From positions 1-42,008 of the forward strand of contig NZ_SMLC01000054.1 in the NCBI RefSeq assembly GCF_004349245.1: DNA of 42,008 bases, in the 5' to 3' direction. A program made the position numbers and the translations under genes. The notes beneath the pieces are model-generated. The model worked only from the letters and a program-made list of their open reading frames with translations, did no database searches and had not been told where the DNA came from. This DNA comes from Actinomadura sp. 6K520. Its GTDB lineage: Bacteria; Actinomycetota; Actinomycetes; Streptosporangiales; Streptosporangiaceae. Below, piece after piece: positions 15,550-23,137 of this stretch. Position 1 is the stretch's first letter, and each line of letters begins with the position of its first letter.

Positions 15550-16689
15550 ATGGCCACGCTTCCCCTCCCGCACGAATCCTCCGACGACTTGCGCCCGGAT
15601 CTGAGCTCAAAGCCGCAGCCCCCGGCCCAGCACAGCAGCCAGCCCCCCGAACGTTCGCTCCCGACACCTCGACCAACGCGGGGGCCCGCGCCGCCGTTGT
15701 GGCGGCGTCCACCCACAGAACGCCCGCTATGGAATCCGCCACGGTCAGCGCCACCGCCGTTGAACCGGTCGGCGACACCCCCAAGCTTCGGTTGCGCCCC
15801 ACGAGCCCTACTCAGGCACCGACTTGCCGCCTGCCTCAAGAAACGTCGCACCTGGTGCCTGGGCGTCGGGCTAGGGCTCCTCACGCTCGTGGGCATCGGA
15901 CTGGTGACCGGCCCCGTCTTGCGTTCCGCCGAGACGAACTCGGGCACCGACTCGCCTCTCCCCTTCGCAACCGAGCCGCCGCCATCAACACAGCCGCCCG
16001 CGAAACGGCCACACGCGACACGGCCACCGACCGCCGACTTCACGGCAATCGCCAATGCCTGTGCACTGCCGACATCGGCATCGCTGCAGCGACTCGCGCC
16101 AGGCGGGGACAACAAGGCATGGCGCACCGGCAACGACGACTGGTCGTGCTACCGGATGGGACGTGAGGAATCCCTGCCGGGCACGCCAGGCCACCGCCAA
16201 CTCCGGAGAGTGCTGATCAGCCTGTCCATCGCCTCCGCCACACGATCGCATAGCGCAACCGAACAGGCACACAAAACCTTCACCGCCCAGCGTGACCGTG
16301 ACCACGCCGCATGGGGGCGGCGCTACCGCGTACTCCACATCGGCGATGACGCCTACTCCGGATACTCCGAGATCGGCGGCGACGGCAAAGCAGAGACCAC
16401 TGTGCGGCTCCGCAACCTCATCTTCACCGTCACCTACACCGGCACCACCTGGCCACCTCGCTTGCTAGGCCCCCACACGCCTATGCCCGACCCCACGGCT
16501 CGAAAGGGCGCGGAGATGCTTGCCCACGAAATTGCCCGGACACTGATCATGTGCGCCGCCTGCACGTCCCTGGACGCACCGACCACACCGGCCGCGCCGA
16601 CCACGTCCACCCTTTCGCCAGGCACCGCTCCAGCAATTGAGGTGGTCCCTCCGACCGTGCAGGCGACGGCCAGTCCTGGAGACCCGTGA
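15550..16689 (+). CDS. Membrane-anchored DUF3558-like protein
   Basis: ATG at 15550 is chosen, with AAAGGA about 12 bases upstream. The frame is open further 5' to 15391 but that part does not look coding. The 379-aa product has a very Pro-rich cytoplasmic region (about 20-85), one transmembrane helix (about 100-125, C-L-G-V-G-L-G-L-L core) and a Pro/Thr linker. The exported domain opens with N-A-C-A-L-P-T-S-A-S-L-Q-R-L and has S-C-Y-R and S-L-S-I-A-S segments. Paired Cys and the order of strands recall DUF3558 lipoproteins of actinomycetes. The tail is Thr/Pro-rich with an extra Cys pair. Function is unknown. Confidence 0.7.
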   Translation: MATLPLPHESSDDLRPDLSSKPQPPAQHSSQPPERSLPTPRPTRGPAPPLWRRPPTERPLWNPPRSAPPPLNRSATPPSFGCAPRALLRHRLAACLKKRRTWCLGVGLGLLTLVGIGLVTGPVLRSAETNSGTDSPLPFATEPPPSTQPPAKRPHATRPPTADFTAIANACALPTSASLQRLAPGGDNKAWRTGNDDWSCYRMGREESLPGTPGHRQLRRVLISLSIASATRSHSATEQAHKTFTAQRDRDHAAWGRRYRVLHIGDDAYSGYSEIGGDGKAETTVRLRNLIFTVTYTGTTWPPRLLGPHTPMPDPTARKGAEMLAHEIARTLIMCAACTSLDAPTTPAAPTTSTLSPGTAPAIEVVPPTVQATASPGDP

Positions 16690-16709
16690 CCTGCCCCGCT
16701 GATCAGGTC
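16688..16709 (+). terminator. Weak hairpin after the DUF3558-like gene
   Basis: GACCTG and CAGGTC form a perfect 6-bp stem around a 10-base loop and start at the TGA of the gene. There is no T tract. It could act as an actinobacterial terminator but is short. Confidence 0.3.
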
Positions 16710-16756
16710 TGCAAAGGGTGATACGAAAGCGACCACGTCATGGACGCCCCATCACT

Positions 16757-16805
16757 GCCCATCACCGGCTAGTCCATCGGAACGGGTATCGGAGGGGCTT
16801 CATGT
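16757..16805 (+). repeat. Diverged copy of the segment upstream of the XRE regulator (left copy)
   Basis: This segment matches 20093-20143 over about 50 bases (GCCCATCACCGGCT then a G-G-G-x-x-T-C-G-G-A-G-x-G-G-C-T-T-C-A pattern), with a few substitutions and small gaps. At the right copy it lies just upstream of the XRE-TPR regulator. Here it runs straight into a remnant of the cluster's last dehydrogenase gene, with microhomology at the join. It marks the left end of a collapsed copy of the 20.1-32.2 kb cluster. Confidence 0.75.
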
Positions 16806-17017
16806 CGCGTTGCCCTCCGACGTTGCGCGGCACGGCCGCAGCATGGCCATCTGGGGCATGGGCGAGGTCCGCACCCGCCACGACATCACCGTCACCTGCA
16901 ATAGCGGCCTCGGGCAGCTTGACCATCGACGACCTGGCTACCTCTACCTGGCCCTTGAACCAATCAACGACGCGTTCGCTAACGCCGCCGCACGGGCACG
17001 GCATCCGCACCATGATC
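16806..17017 (+). pseudogene. Remnant of the zinc alcohol dehydrogenase gene (3' end only)
   Basis: The sequence is about 90 percent identical by eye to 31667-31880, the last 70 or so codons of the dehydrogenase at 30798-31889. Shared stretches include GCGAGGTCCGCACCCG and CTACCTGGCCCTTGAACC. Several one- and two-base indels break the frame, so it cannot be translated as a unit. It ends at a CCATGATC shared with the next remnant, the probable point of a deletion between two direct repeats (present at 31873 and 32019 in the intact copy). Confidence 0.88.
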
Positions 17018-17156
17018 CTCCCGGTCATAATGGACTCGAAGATCTAACTGCCCGTGGCAGCGACCGCAGCGACCGGTGCCCGGTCACGAACGCCGCCACC
17101 CGGTCCAGATCCAGGTAACCGTGCTCACCGCCGAACTGCACCTGCGCAGCCCGGCA
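17010..17156 (-). pseudogene. Remnant of the APH-fold kinase gene (3' part)
   Basis: This stretch matches the C-terminal part of the kinase gene at 31925-33031 (intact counterpart 32019-32215), with an internal loss of roughly 55 bases near 17036-17050. The conserved part covers the region encoding the G-G-E-H-G-Y-L-D-L-D-R segment. Homology stops at 17156, about 27 bases before the stop codon of the DNA ligase gene, so the ligase block cuts the copy off. Orientation relative to the dehydrogenase remnant is the same as in the intact cluster. Confidence 0.85.
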
Positions 17157-17182
17157 CGTGCGGAAGGCGGTGGCCGGTTGCG

Positions 17183-19174
17183 TTAGATGACGCCGGCTTC
17201 GGCCAGCCAGCGCCACAGTTCGTTCTGGTCGACGACCGTGACCCCGAGCTTTTCGGCCTTGCCCGTCTTCGCGGCGCCGACGTTGGCGCCGGCGAGCAGG
17301 TAGTCGGTGCCGGCCGACACCGACGAGGTGGCCGTGGCCGCCGCCTGCTCGACCAGGCGCGTGACGTCCGGCCGGCTGATCTTCGCGCCCGAGCGCGGGT
17401 CGGTGAACGCGCCGGTGATCACGACCGTCGTGCCCTTGAGCGGCGAGTCACCCGCCGCCGCCGCGTCGACCGGGCGGTCCTCGGCCAGCACATCGAGGTT
17501 CACCCCGCGCTCGCGCAGCGCCGCGATCTCCTCCTGGACCTCGGCGCGGGCGAAGAACGCCACGATGCTCTCGGCCGCCTTCGGCCCGATGTCGCGGATG
17601 GCCACCAGGTCCTCGGCCGTCGCCGCCGCGATGTCCTCGATGCGCTCGTAGCCGGCCAGGCACAGGCGCTTGGCCGTGCCCTCGGAGGCCATCGGGATCG
17701 CCAGCCCGATCAGCGCTCGCCGCAGCCCCATGTCCTTGGAGGACGCGATCGAGTCGACCATGTTCCCGGCGCTGACCTCGCCCATCCGCTCGTAGCCGAG
17801 CAACTGCTCGGCCGTCAGGTCGTAGAGGTCGCTGCGGTTCTTGAGCACGCCGTCCTCGGCGAGCTTCTCGATCCAGACGTCACCCACGCCCTCCATGTCG
17901 GCCGCCTGGCGCGAGGCCCAGTGCATCAGGCGGCGCGTCGCCTGGGCCGGGCACTGCAGGTTCACGCACCAGCGCTCCTCGCCGGTGCCGCGGACTTCGA
18001 GGCCGGAACCGCACGAGGGGCAGTCCGCCGGCGGGACGATCTCGACCTCGCTCCCGTCGCGCCGTTCCGGCAGCGAGCGGCCCGCGAACGGGATCACGTC
18101 ACCGCGCCGCACGACGGCGACCGTGTCGCCGATGCGCAGGTCACGCTCACGGATCAGCCGCGGGTTGTGCAGGGTGATGTTCTCCACCGTCACGCCGCCG
18201 ACGAACACCGGCGCGACCTTCGCACGGGGCGGCACGCGGCCGATCTTGCCGACCGGCCACTCGACCGACAGCAGCGTCGTCAGCTTCTCCTCCGGCGGGT
18301 ACTTGAACGCGATCGCTCCGCGCGGCTCGGCGCTGTTGAAGCCCGCCGCGTCGAACGCCGCCGGCTCGTGCAGCCGCACGACCGCGCCGTCGATCTCGTA
18401 GTCCAGCCCGTCGCGGCGGCCGCCGATCTCATGGATCGCGTCCATCACCTCGCCGGCCGTCGCGCACACGTACTGGGCGACCGGCTCGAACTCCGCCGGG
18501 ACCGGGACGGCGGCGCCGTCCCGGTCCGCACCGAACGCGAAGAACCGCAGCAACCGCTCGGCCTTCGCAGCGGCCTCGGGATCCTTCAGCACCAGCGTCC
18601 CGGCGGCGCCCGACCGCGGGTTGGTCAGCGTCTTGTCGGGGTGCGCCTCGTTATAGGCCGCCCACACCGACCGCAGCATCACCGCCTCGCCGCGGACCTC
18701 GACGCGCCCCCGCTCCTCGATCCGGACCGGCAGGCCCGGGATCACGTGGCGCACCTTCCCGGTCACCAGCTCGCCGACCGTGCCGGTGCCGCGCGTGGCG
18801 ACGTAGTCGAGCTCCCCGCCGGTGTAGACGACGCTCAGCGAAAGCCCGTCGAGCTTCTCCGACACGCGGAAGACCTGACCGCCGAACCGCTCGCAGAACG
18901 TGCTGATCTGCTCCTGGCCGGTCGCCTTCGCCAGCGAGAGCATCGGACGTGCGTGGCGCACGGTCGGCCCCGTGAGCTCCGCCGGCGCGTTGACCTTGCC
19001 GAGCGGGTTGTCAGCCGGTTCGAGCTCGGGGTGCTCGGCGACCAGCGCCGCCAGCTCGTCCTTGAACGCGTCGTAGTCCGCGTCCGGCACCGGGCTGTCG
19101 CCGGAGCCGTAGTACAGGTCGTTCAGTCGCCTGACCTCGGCGGTCAGCTCGGTGATGCGCTTCTCGACGTCCAC
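17183..19174 (-). CDS. ligA: NAD-dependent DNA ligase (accessory LigA)
   Basis: GTG at 19174 gives 663 aa, normal for LigA. The Ia domain has L-N-D-L-Y-Y and D-A-D-Y-D motifs for NAD+ binding. The adenylation motif K-L-D-G has its catalytic Lys at about 107. An OB fold, a four-Cys zinc finger (C-P-S-C ... C-V-N-L-Q-C), helix-hairpin-helix repeats and a C-terminal BRCT domain (V-V-I-T-G-A-F-T onwards) follow. All key parts are present, so it should seal nicks. Its place between degenerate sequences and away from housekeeping genes suggests a second, horizontally acquired ligase; the chromosomal copy would be elsewhere. A GAAGG abuts the start, so the start or a leaderless transcript is uncertain. 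Confidence 0.93.
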   Translation of the reverse strand: MDVEKRITELTAEVRRLNDLYYGSGDSPVPDADYDAFKDELAALVAEHPELEPADNPLGKVNAPAELTGPTVRHARPMLSLAKATGQEQISTFCERFGGQVFRVSEKLDGLSLSVVYTGGELDYVATRGTGTVGELVTGKVRHVIPGLPVRIEERGRVEVRGEAVMLRSVWAAYNEAHPDKTLTNPRSGAAGTLVLKDPEAAAKAERLLRFFAFGADRDGAAVPVPAEFEPVAQYVCATAGEVMDAIHEIGGRRDGLDYEIDGAVVRLHEPAAFDAAGFNSAEPRGAIAFKYPPEEKLTTLLSVEWPVGKIGRVPPRAKVAPVFVGGVTVENITLHNPRLIRERDLRIGDTVAVVRRGDVIPFAGRSLPERRDGSEVEIVPPADCPSCGSGLEVRGTGEERWCVNLQCPAQATRRLMHWASRQAADMEGVGDVWIEKLAEDGVLKNRSDLYDLTAEQLLGYERMGEVSAGNMVDSIASSKDMGLRRALIGLAIPMASEGTAKRLCLAGYERIEDIAAATAEDLVAIRDIGPKAAESIVAFFARAEVQEEIAALRERGVNLDVLAEDRPVDAAAAGDSPLKGTTVVITGAFTDPRSGAKISRPDVTRLVEQAAATATSSVSAGTDYLLAGANVGAAKTGKAEKLGVTVVDQNELWRWLAEAGVI

Positions 19175-19284
19175 CCTTCGATTAAACGCGATGGCACCGA
19201 CAGTGTCCCGGGCTTCTCTCCCGCCCGGCGGGTAGGGGGATCGATCCCATGCGTGGGCGAGGGTGAGTCCGCCGCCGTCGGCGG

Positions 19285-19830
19285 TCAGTCCAGTCCCGCG
19301 TAGATCCATTGGAAGGTGGAGCGGCAGGCCAGGGAGTCGGTGCGCCGTGCGGTGAGCAGGATGGACCGCGCCTCAGGAGGCGAAGTGCCGGTGACTTCCC
19401 GGTCCTCACTCCCCGCTGTGATCGTTCCGTGCGCGACAGGCTTGTTGTCGGCGGTCAGCGACCAGTCCACGGCGGTCGGGCAATCCCGGACCTCGTCCTG
19501 GACGAGCACCGCCGCCTCCAGGCGGAACCAGCCTCGGAACTCCGTGCGGTCGTCGACGTCCTCCCGCTCGAACCGCGTCTGAATGACACCCGACCCGGAG
19601 ATGCTCCATTTGAAGCCGGTCGGCGGGCAGGGGCCGGAGTCGCTGTAGCAGATCGTCCGCTTCATCTCTTCGGGTAGGTCGCCAGACGCGTAGTCCAGTC
19701 CCTCAGTCGGGTCAGTGGTGACCATCCAATAGCCGAGCAGGCCGCTTATCACCACGGCCAGGAGCGCCCAGCCCGCCCCTGACGAAGCCCCCATGGATTC
19801 ATAGTGATATGAACCGCCAAGCCCGGACAC
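19285..19830 (-). CDS. Membrane-anchored protein of unknown function, 181 aa
   Basis: GTG at 19830 is preceded by GGGGAGG with 4-base spacing, which decides the start over the ATG 12 codons inside. One transmembrane helix (about residues 19-37, W-A-L-L-A-V-V-I-S) is followed by an extracytoplasmic domain with four Cys residues (T-I-C-Y, G-P-C-P, D-C-P-T, L-A-C-R) and alternating beta-strand patterns. No family is recognised. It stops about 110 bases before the ligase start on the same strand and may be co-transcribed with it, but a functional link is not evident. Confidence 0.7.
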   Translation of the reverse strand: MSGLGGSYHYESMGASSGAGWALLAVVISGLLGYWMVTTDPTEGLDYASGDLPEEMKRTICYSDSGPCPPTGFKWSISGSGVIQTRFEREDVDDRTEFRGWFRLEAAVLVQDEVRDCPTAVDWSLTADNKPVAHGTITAGSEDREVTGTSPPEARSILLTARRTDSLACRSTFQWIYAGLD

Positions 19831-19875
19831 GTGCCCTCCCCGGAGTTCTGCCGCCCTCTCGCTTCGTCAACGGAA

Positions 19876-20086
19876 GCTACCGTGACGAGCCGGAGCGGCG
19901 GGGGGAGTAGCCGAGGCGGAAGGACAGCTCTCGGGCCGCCTCCGCGGTGGCCCGGCCCAGCTCGACGAGACGGTCGGCTCGGACGCGCTGCTCGGGGCCC
20001 GCCACCGAGAGCGCGGCCGCGGTAGTCCGGGACGGGGGCGCCGACGGCGCGGATCCCGGGCTCGTTCTCTTTTACGCTGGCGGCTG
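19876..20086 (-). pseudogene. Frameshifted remnant of an IclR-family regulator (C-terminus)
   Basis: Read on the minus strand, the right part gives S-V-K-E-N-E-P-G-I-R-A-V-G-A-P-V. After a one-base shift near 20010-20020 the left part gives A-L-S-V-A-G-P-E-Q-R-V, then A-R-E-L-S-F-R-L-G-Y and a TAG at 19876-19878. This is the order of the effector-domain end of IclR regulators. The N-terminal HTH and most of the ligand domain are missing. The remnant ends only a few bases from the repeated segment at 20093, so it sits at a rearrangement junction. Confidence 0.75.
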
Positions 20087-20092
20087 CGGACC

Positions 20093-20143
20093 GCCCATCA
20101 CCGGCTGGTCAATCGGAAACAGGGTCTCGGAGAGGCTTCACGT
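20093..20143 (+). repeat. Segment upstream of the XRE regulator (right copy)
   Basis: Partner of 16757-16805. It begins seven bases after the IclR remnant and ends about 50 bases before the regulator start codon. It may include part of that gene's promoter, although no clear -35/-10 pair can be assigned. The boundary with the IclR remnant looks like the left end of the intact sugar cluster. Confidence 0.7.
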
Positions 20144-20193
20144 GGTCGGTACGGTGTCGGTGATGCCTGATCCGCTGGAACCGAGGAGTGGTG

Positions 20194-21423
20194 ATGCTGG
20201 AGGAAGCCGAGGAGATTGGCCGCCGCGCCAAGCGTGCTCGTCTCCGGCTCGGGATGACGCAGGCTGATCTTGCCGTCGATCTCGGGCGTACGCAGGGCTG
20301 GGTCTCCAAGATGGAGCGCGGGCAGATTGAACTCGACCGGGTCGGCTTGCTGAACCAGCTCTCGGCAGCCCTGCACATCCACCCCAACGACCTGATCGGG
20401 CGACCGTACGTGGCGTCCGCGGGGGAGAACCAGTGGCAGACCGCAGCGTCGTCCATTGTGCGGGAGCTGCGGCGGTTCGACCTGACCCCGGTGTTCGACG
20501 GGACGCCGCGCGCGTCGGGGGCGCTGTGGAGCGAGATGACCCGGATGCACCGCCTACGGGACGCGGCGGCGAATGTCGCTATATTGCGGGCCCTGCCGGA
20601 CATGTTGCGGGAGGCTCGGGCGCTGGCAGAGGTGTCGGCCGGGCATGAACGCGAGGAGGCGTTCGCTCTCTACGGAGTGATGTGCAAGTTCGCCCACACT
20701 GCGGCGCACGCCCTCGGTCATCCCGAGCTGGTGGCGATGGCGTGCGAACGCGCGGCGTGGGCCGCCCGCCTGTCAGGAGATCCTGTGTTGGGGGCGGTCG
20801 TCGACTGGATGCGGGCGTGGGACATGTGGGCGACTGCGGACTGGACCGATTCGCTGGCCTTGTTGGACAAGGCCCTTGGTGATCTCGAACGGGACTATGA
20901 CCGCGGTGACCAGCTCACTGTGCGAGCTTGGGGGTCACTGCATCTGCGTGCCGGGGTATCGGCCGCCCGTGCCGGTGACCCCGACAAAGCTCAGGACCGG
21001 GTCGCCTACGCCAAGACGGCTGCCGATCGGATGGACGCCGAGGCAGGGCCGCAGGTCTATGACCGTCACTCGCTGACCTTCTCCAGTGGAAACGTCGCCA
21101 TTCACGCGGTGTCGGTCGCCTTGGAGACTGGGGACCAGCGCCGGGCACTGGAGTTGAATGCCCGCACCGACCCGCACGTCGTCACCGTCTTGCCGAACTC
21201 CCGGCAAGGCCACCACCATCTTGATCTGGCCCGTGCGTGGCTTTGGGACGGCAACCGTGCCAAGGCGCTGACCGAACTGGAAACCGCGGAGCGCTTGGCC
21301 CCCCAGCTCATCCGCAACCATCCGATCGCCCGCTCGACGCTGCGGTCGCTGGTCTACGCCGAGCGCACCATCACACGCGAGCGACTCCGTCACATGTCCG
21401 ACCGCTTCCACCTGGACGAATGA
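20194..21423 (+). CDS. XRE-family regulator with TPR-like C-terminus
   Basis: ATG at 20194 is 5 bases after GAGGAG; two GTG codons just upstream (20188, 20191) are alternatives. The 409-aa product starts with an XRE HTH (A-R-L-R-L-G-M-T-Q-A-D-L-A, G-R-T-Q-G-W-V-S-K-M-E-R-G; about residues 9-65). A long all-helical region with TPR-like repeats follows to the C-terminus. It resembles the HTH-TPR regulators that control specialised metabolism and development in actinomycetes and may respond to a small ligand or peptide. It lies directly upstream of the sugar operon, separated by 55 bases with a direct repeat, and is the likely pathway regulator. Confidence 0.88.
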   Translation: MLEEAEEIGRRAKRARLRLGMTQADLAVDLGRTQGWVSKMERGQIELDRVGLLNQLSAALHIHPNDLIGRPYVASAGENQWQTAASSIVRELRRFDLTPVFDGTPRASGALWSEMTRMHRLRDAAANVAILRALPDMLREARALAEVSAGHEREEAFALYGVMCKFAHTAAHALGHPELVAMACERAAWAARLSGDPVLGAVVDWMRAWDMWATADWTDSLALLDKALGDLERDYDRGDQLTVRAWGSLHLRAGVSAARAGDPDKAQDRVAYAKTAADRMDAEAGPQVYDRHSLTFSSGNVAIHAVSVALETGDQRRALELNARTDPHVVTVLPNSRQGHHHLDLARAWLWDGNRAKALTELETAERLAPQLIRNHPIARSTLRSLVYAERTITRERLRHMSDRFHLDE

Positions 21424-21425
21424 CC

Positions 21426-21449
21426 GTCATATTCCTTTGAGTCATATTC
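21426..21449 (+). promoter_or_regulatory. Direct repeat and putative promoter of the sugar operon
   Basis: The nonamer GTCATATTC occurs at 21426-21434 and 21441-21449, a 15-base period. A -35-like TTGAGT (21437-21442) overlaps the second copy. A -10-like GAGGAT (21460-21465) follows after 17 bases and lies 13 bases before the ATG at 21479. There is no ribosome site at normal spacing, so the transcript may be almost leaderless. The repeat is the best candidate operator for the XRE regulator. Confidence 0.5.
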
Positions 21450-21478
21450 GGGTCCGGTAGAGGATTTACCGTCCCGGC

Positions 21479-23137
21479 ATGACCACCTCTCACAGCGTGC
21501 CGGAGGCGGCGGACGCTCCCCTGCGATCCTGGCCGCGGCTGGGCGATCTGGTCGCGGACAGCAAGCGGGACGGCCAGGTCGGCGTGATCGTGGGTGTCCC
21601 CGGTGAGGAGGGCGCCAACTGGCTCACCTACCGGTTACGGCCTCCCGATAGTGGAGCGGACTGGTCCGCGGCGGCTGACGCCTCCACGTTGCTGCCCGTC
21701 CCTTCTCCTGTCGCCTACGCCTCGCTCCGCGACAGGCCGCTCCACCATCGGCCCGGTCGGCATTGGGCGCTTACCATCCGCCTCCACCACCAGGACGGCA
21801 GCGAACAAGAATCCCAACTGATCATCGCCGAACCCCAGGCGTGGCGCTTGGGCGCTCAGATCCGCGATAACGCGCCGGCCGAGCGAATGTGGACCGGTCA
21901 CAGCCCCGGAGACGACACCGGACAGGATCGGCAGGACCATCTGCCACCTGGGGACATGCTCGCTCAGCTCACTGGCAGCCTTGCGACACCGGCCGGTGTG
22001 GCGTCGTCGGCCGCCGGAGACTTCTTTAGCTGGCTGGCCTCCACGCTGCCGATCACCCCTGCCGCGTGCCTGGCCGTCACCCACGTGCTACCGGGACAGA
22101 TGGACTTCCTGATCGCGCTGAGCCACACAACCACGATCGCGGCCGTCCTTCCCAAGCCGAAGTCGGCCAATGACCTTGCGCTGGAGCAGACCGCCGCGCT
22201 CTACCCCTGTGACGAGCTCGATCGTGCCCTGTTCGCCGACCCCGACTGGGTGACGGGCTATGTACGTCGCCGAGCCGCAGGCCGGCGGATCGTTCTGTCG
22301 GATGTTGGCGGCTACTTCGCTCCTGCACTCGGGGAATTGTGCGCGCGGCTGCCCGGCCAGATCGCGGGCGTGGTCGAGGACACCGAGAACGGCCACCGCC
22401 GCTACGAGGCGCTGCCGCAGCTCCCGTGCGGCGTCTATAGCGTGGCCCGCAGCCCACTGAAGGAACCTGAGGATCGTCTGGTCGGCGAGGCGATCGTGTT
22501 CTCGGTGGAGACGCTGCTGCGGCATCTCGGCCAGGTGCTACAGGGCCGTCAGGCGTGCGTGATCGGGTACGGGAAGATCGGTGCCGGGATCGCTGCCGCC
22601 TTGCACTCGCGGCACGTGCGGGTTCTGGTTCTGGATATCGACCCGGTCCGCCAGGCGCAAGCCTTGTCGGTCGGATATGGCTCTACCGATCTGGCCGACG
22701 CACTCGCGCACTGTGAACTTGTGTTCTCGGCCACCGGTAATCGCGCTCTGACGGTCGAGCATCTGCCACTGTTGAAACAGGATGCGTTCCTTGCCGGTGC
22801 CACCTCCCGGGACGACGAGTTCGATCTGGCTGCGCTCGGTGAATCCGGCAGCGGCTACCTCCGCACCGAGTTGATCCCGGGCGTTTCCCGGATCCGGTCC
22901 GCGCAAGGCCGGTCGTTCTACCTGCTCGGCAACGGCAACGCCGTCAACTTCCTGCACACCTCGGCGATGGGGTCAGCGATCCATCTGGTCAAGGCCGAGA
23001 TGACCGTCGCGGCCGGGCTGCTGGCCGAACAAGACCACGAGCCCGGCTTCTACGAGGTGTCCCCAAGCCACCGTGCCGCTATCGCGGCCGCCTGGGTCGA
23101 CTTCTTCGGCCCACCTCATCCCGGGAGGAGCACATGA
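21479..23137 (+). CDS. S-adenosylhomocysteinase-like NAD-binding protein with altered active site
   Basis: The 552-aa product has an N-terminal SH3-like module (about 17-75) and a variable region. An AdoHcyase-type domain follows with G-V-V-E-D-T-E-N-G-H-R-R-Y-E, a V-A-R-S-P-L-K-E-P-E-D-R-L-V-G stretch and the NAD Rossmann motif G-Y-G-K-I-G near 363. Aligned to AdoHcyase, the catalytic Lys and Asp positions are kept, but the neighbouring Asn is Arg and the G-H-P motif near the C-terminus is absent (G-N-G-N-A-V-N-F instead). It probably uses tightly bound NAD+ to oxidise a sugar or nucleoside hydroxyl rather than hydrolyse SAH. It is the first gene of the operon and overlaps the SDR gene by 4 bases. 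Confidence 0.85.
   Translation: MTTSHSVPEAADAPLRSWPRLGDLVADSKRDGQVGVIVGVPGEEGANWLTYRLRPPDSGADWSAAADASTLLPVPSPVAYASLRDRPLHHRPGRHWALTIRLHHQDGSEQESQLIIAEPQAWRLGAQIRDNAPAERMWTGHSPGDDTGQDRQDHLPPGDMLAQLTGSLATPAGVASSAAGDFFSWLASTLPITPAACLAVTHVLPGQMDFLIALSHTTTIAAVLPKPKSANDLALEQTAALYPCDELDRALFADPDWVTGYVRRRAAGRRIVLSDVGGYFAPALGELCARLPGQIAGVVEDTENGHRRYEALPQLPCGVYSVARSPLKEPEDRLVGEAIVFSVETLLRHLGQVLQGRQACVIGYGKIGAGIAAALHSRHVRVLVLDIDPVRQAQALSVGYGSTDLADALAHCELVFSATGNRALTVEHLPLLKQDAFLAGATSRDDEFDLAALGESGSGYLRTELIPGVSRIRSAQGRSFYLLGNGNAVNFLHTSAMGSAIHLVKAEMTVAAGLLAEQDHEPGFYEVSPSHRAAIAAAWVDFFGPPHPGRST

Noticed and set aside
16810..17118. Plus-strand frames (about 100 codons) in the ghost region
   Set aside because: They are built from out-of-frame dehydrogenase and kinase remnants, with indels against the intact copy, so not a gene.
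17054..19303. A 749-codon plus-strand frame opposite the ligase
   Set aside because: The ligase on the other strand has every LigA motif. This frame is Arg/Ala/Asp-rich with no domain, an antisense shadow.
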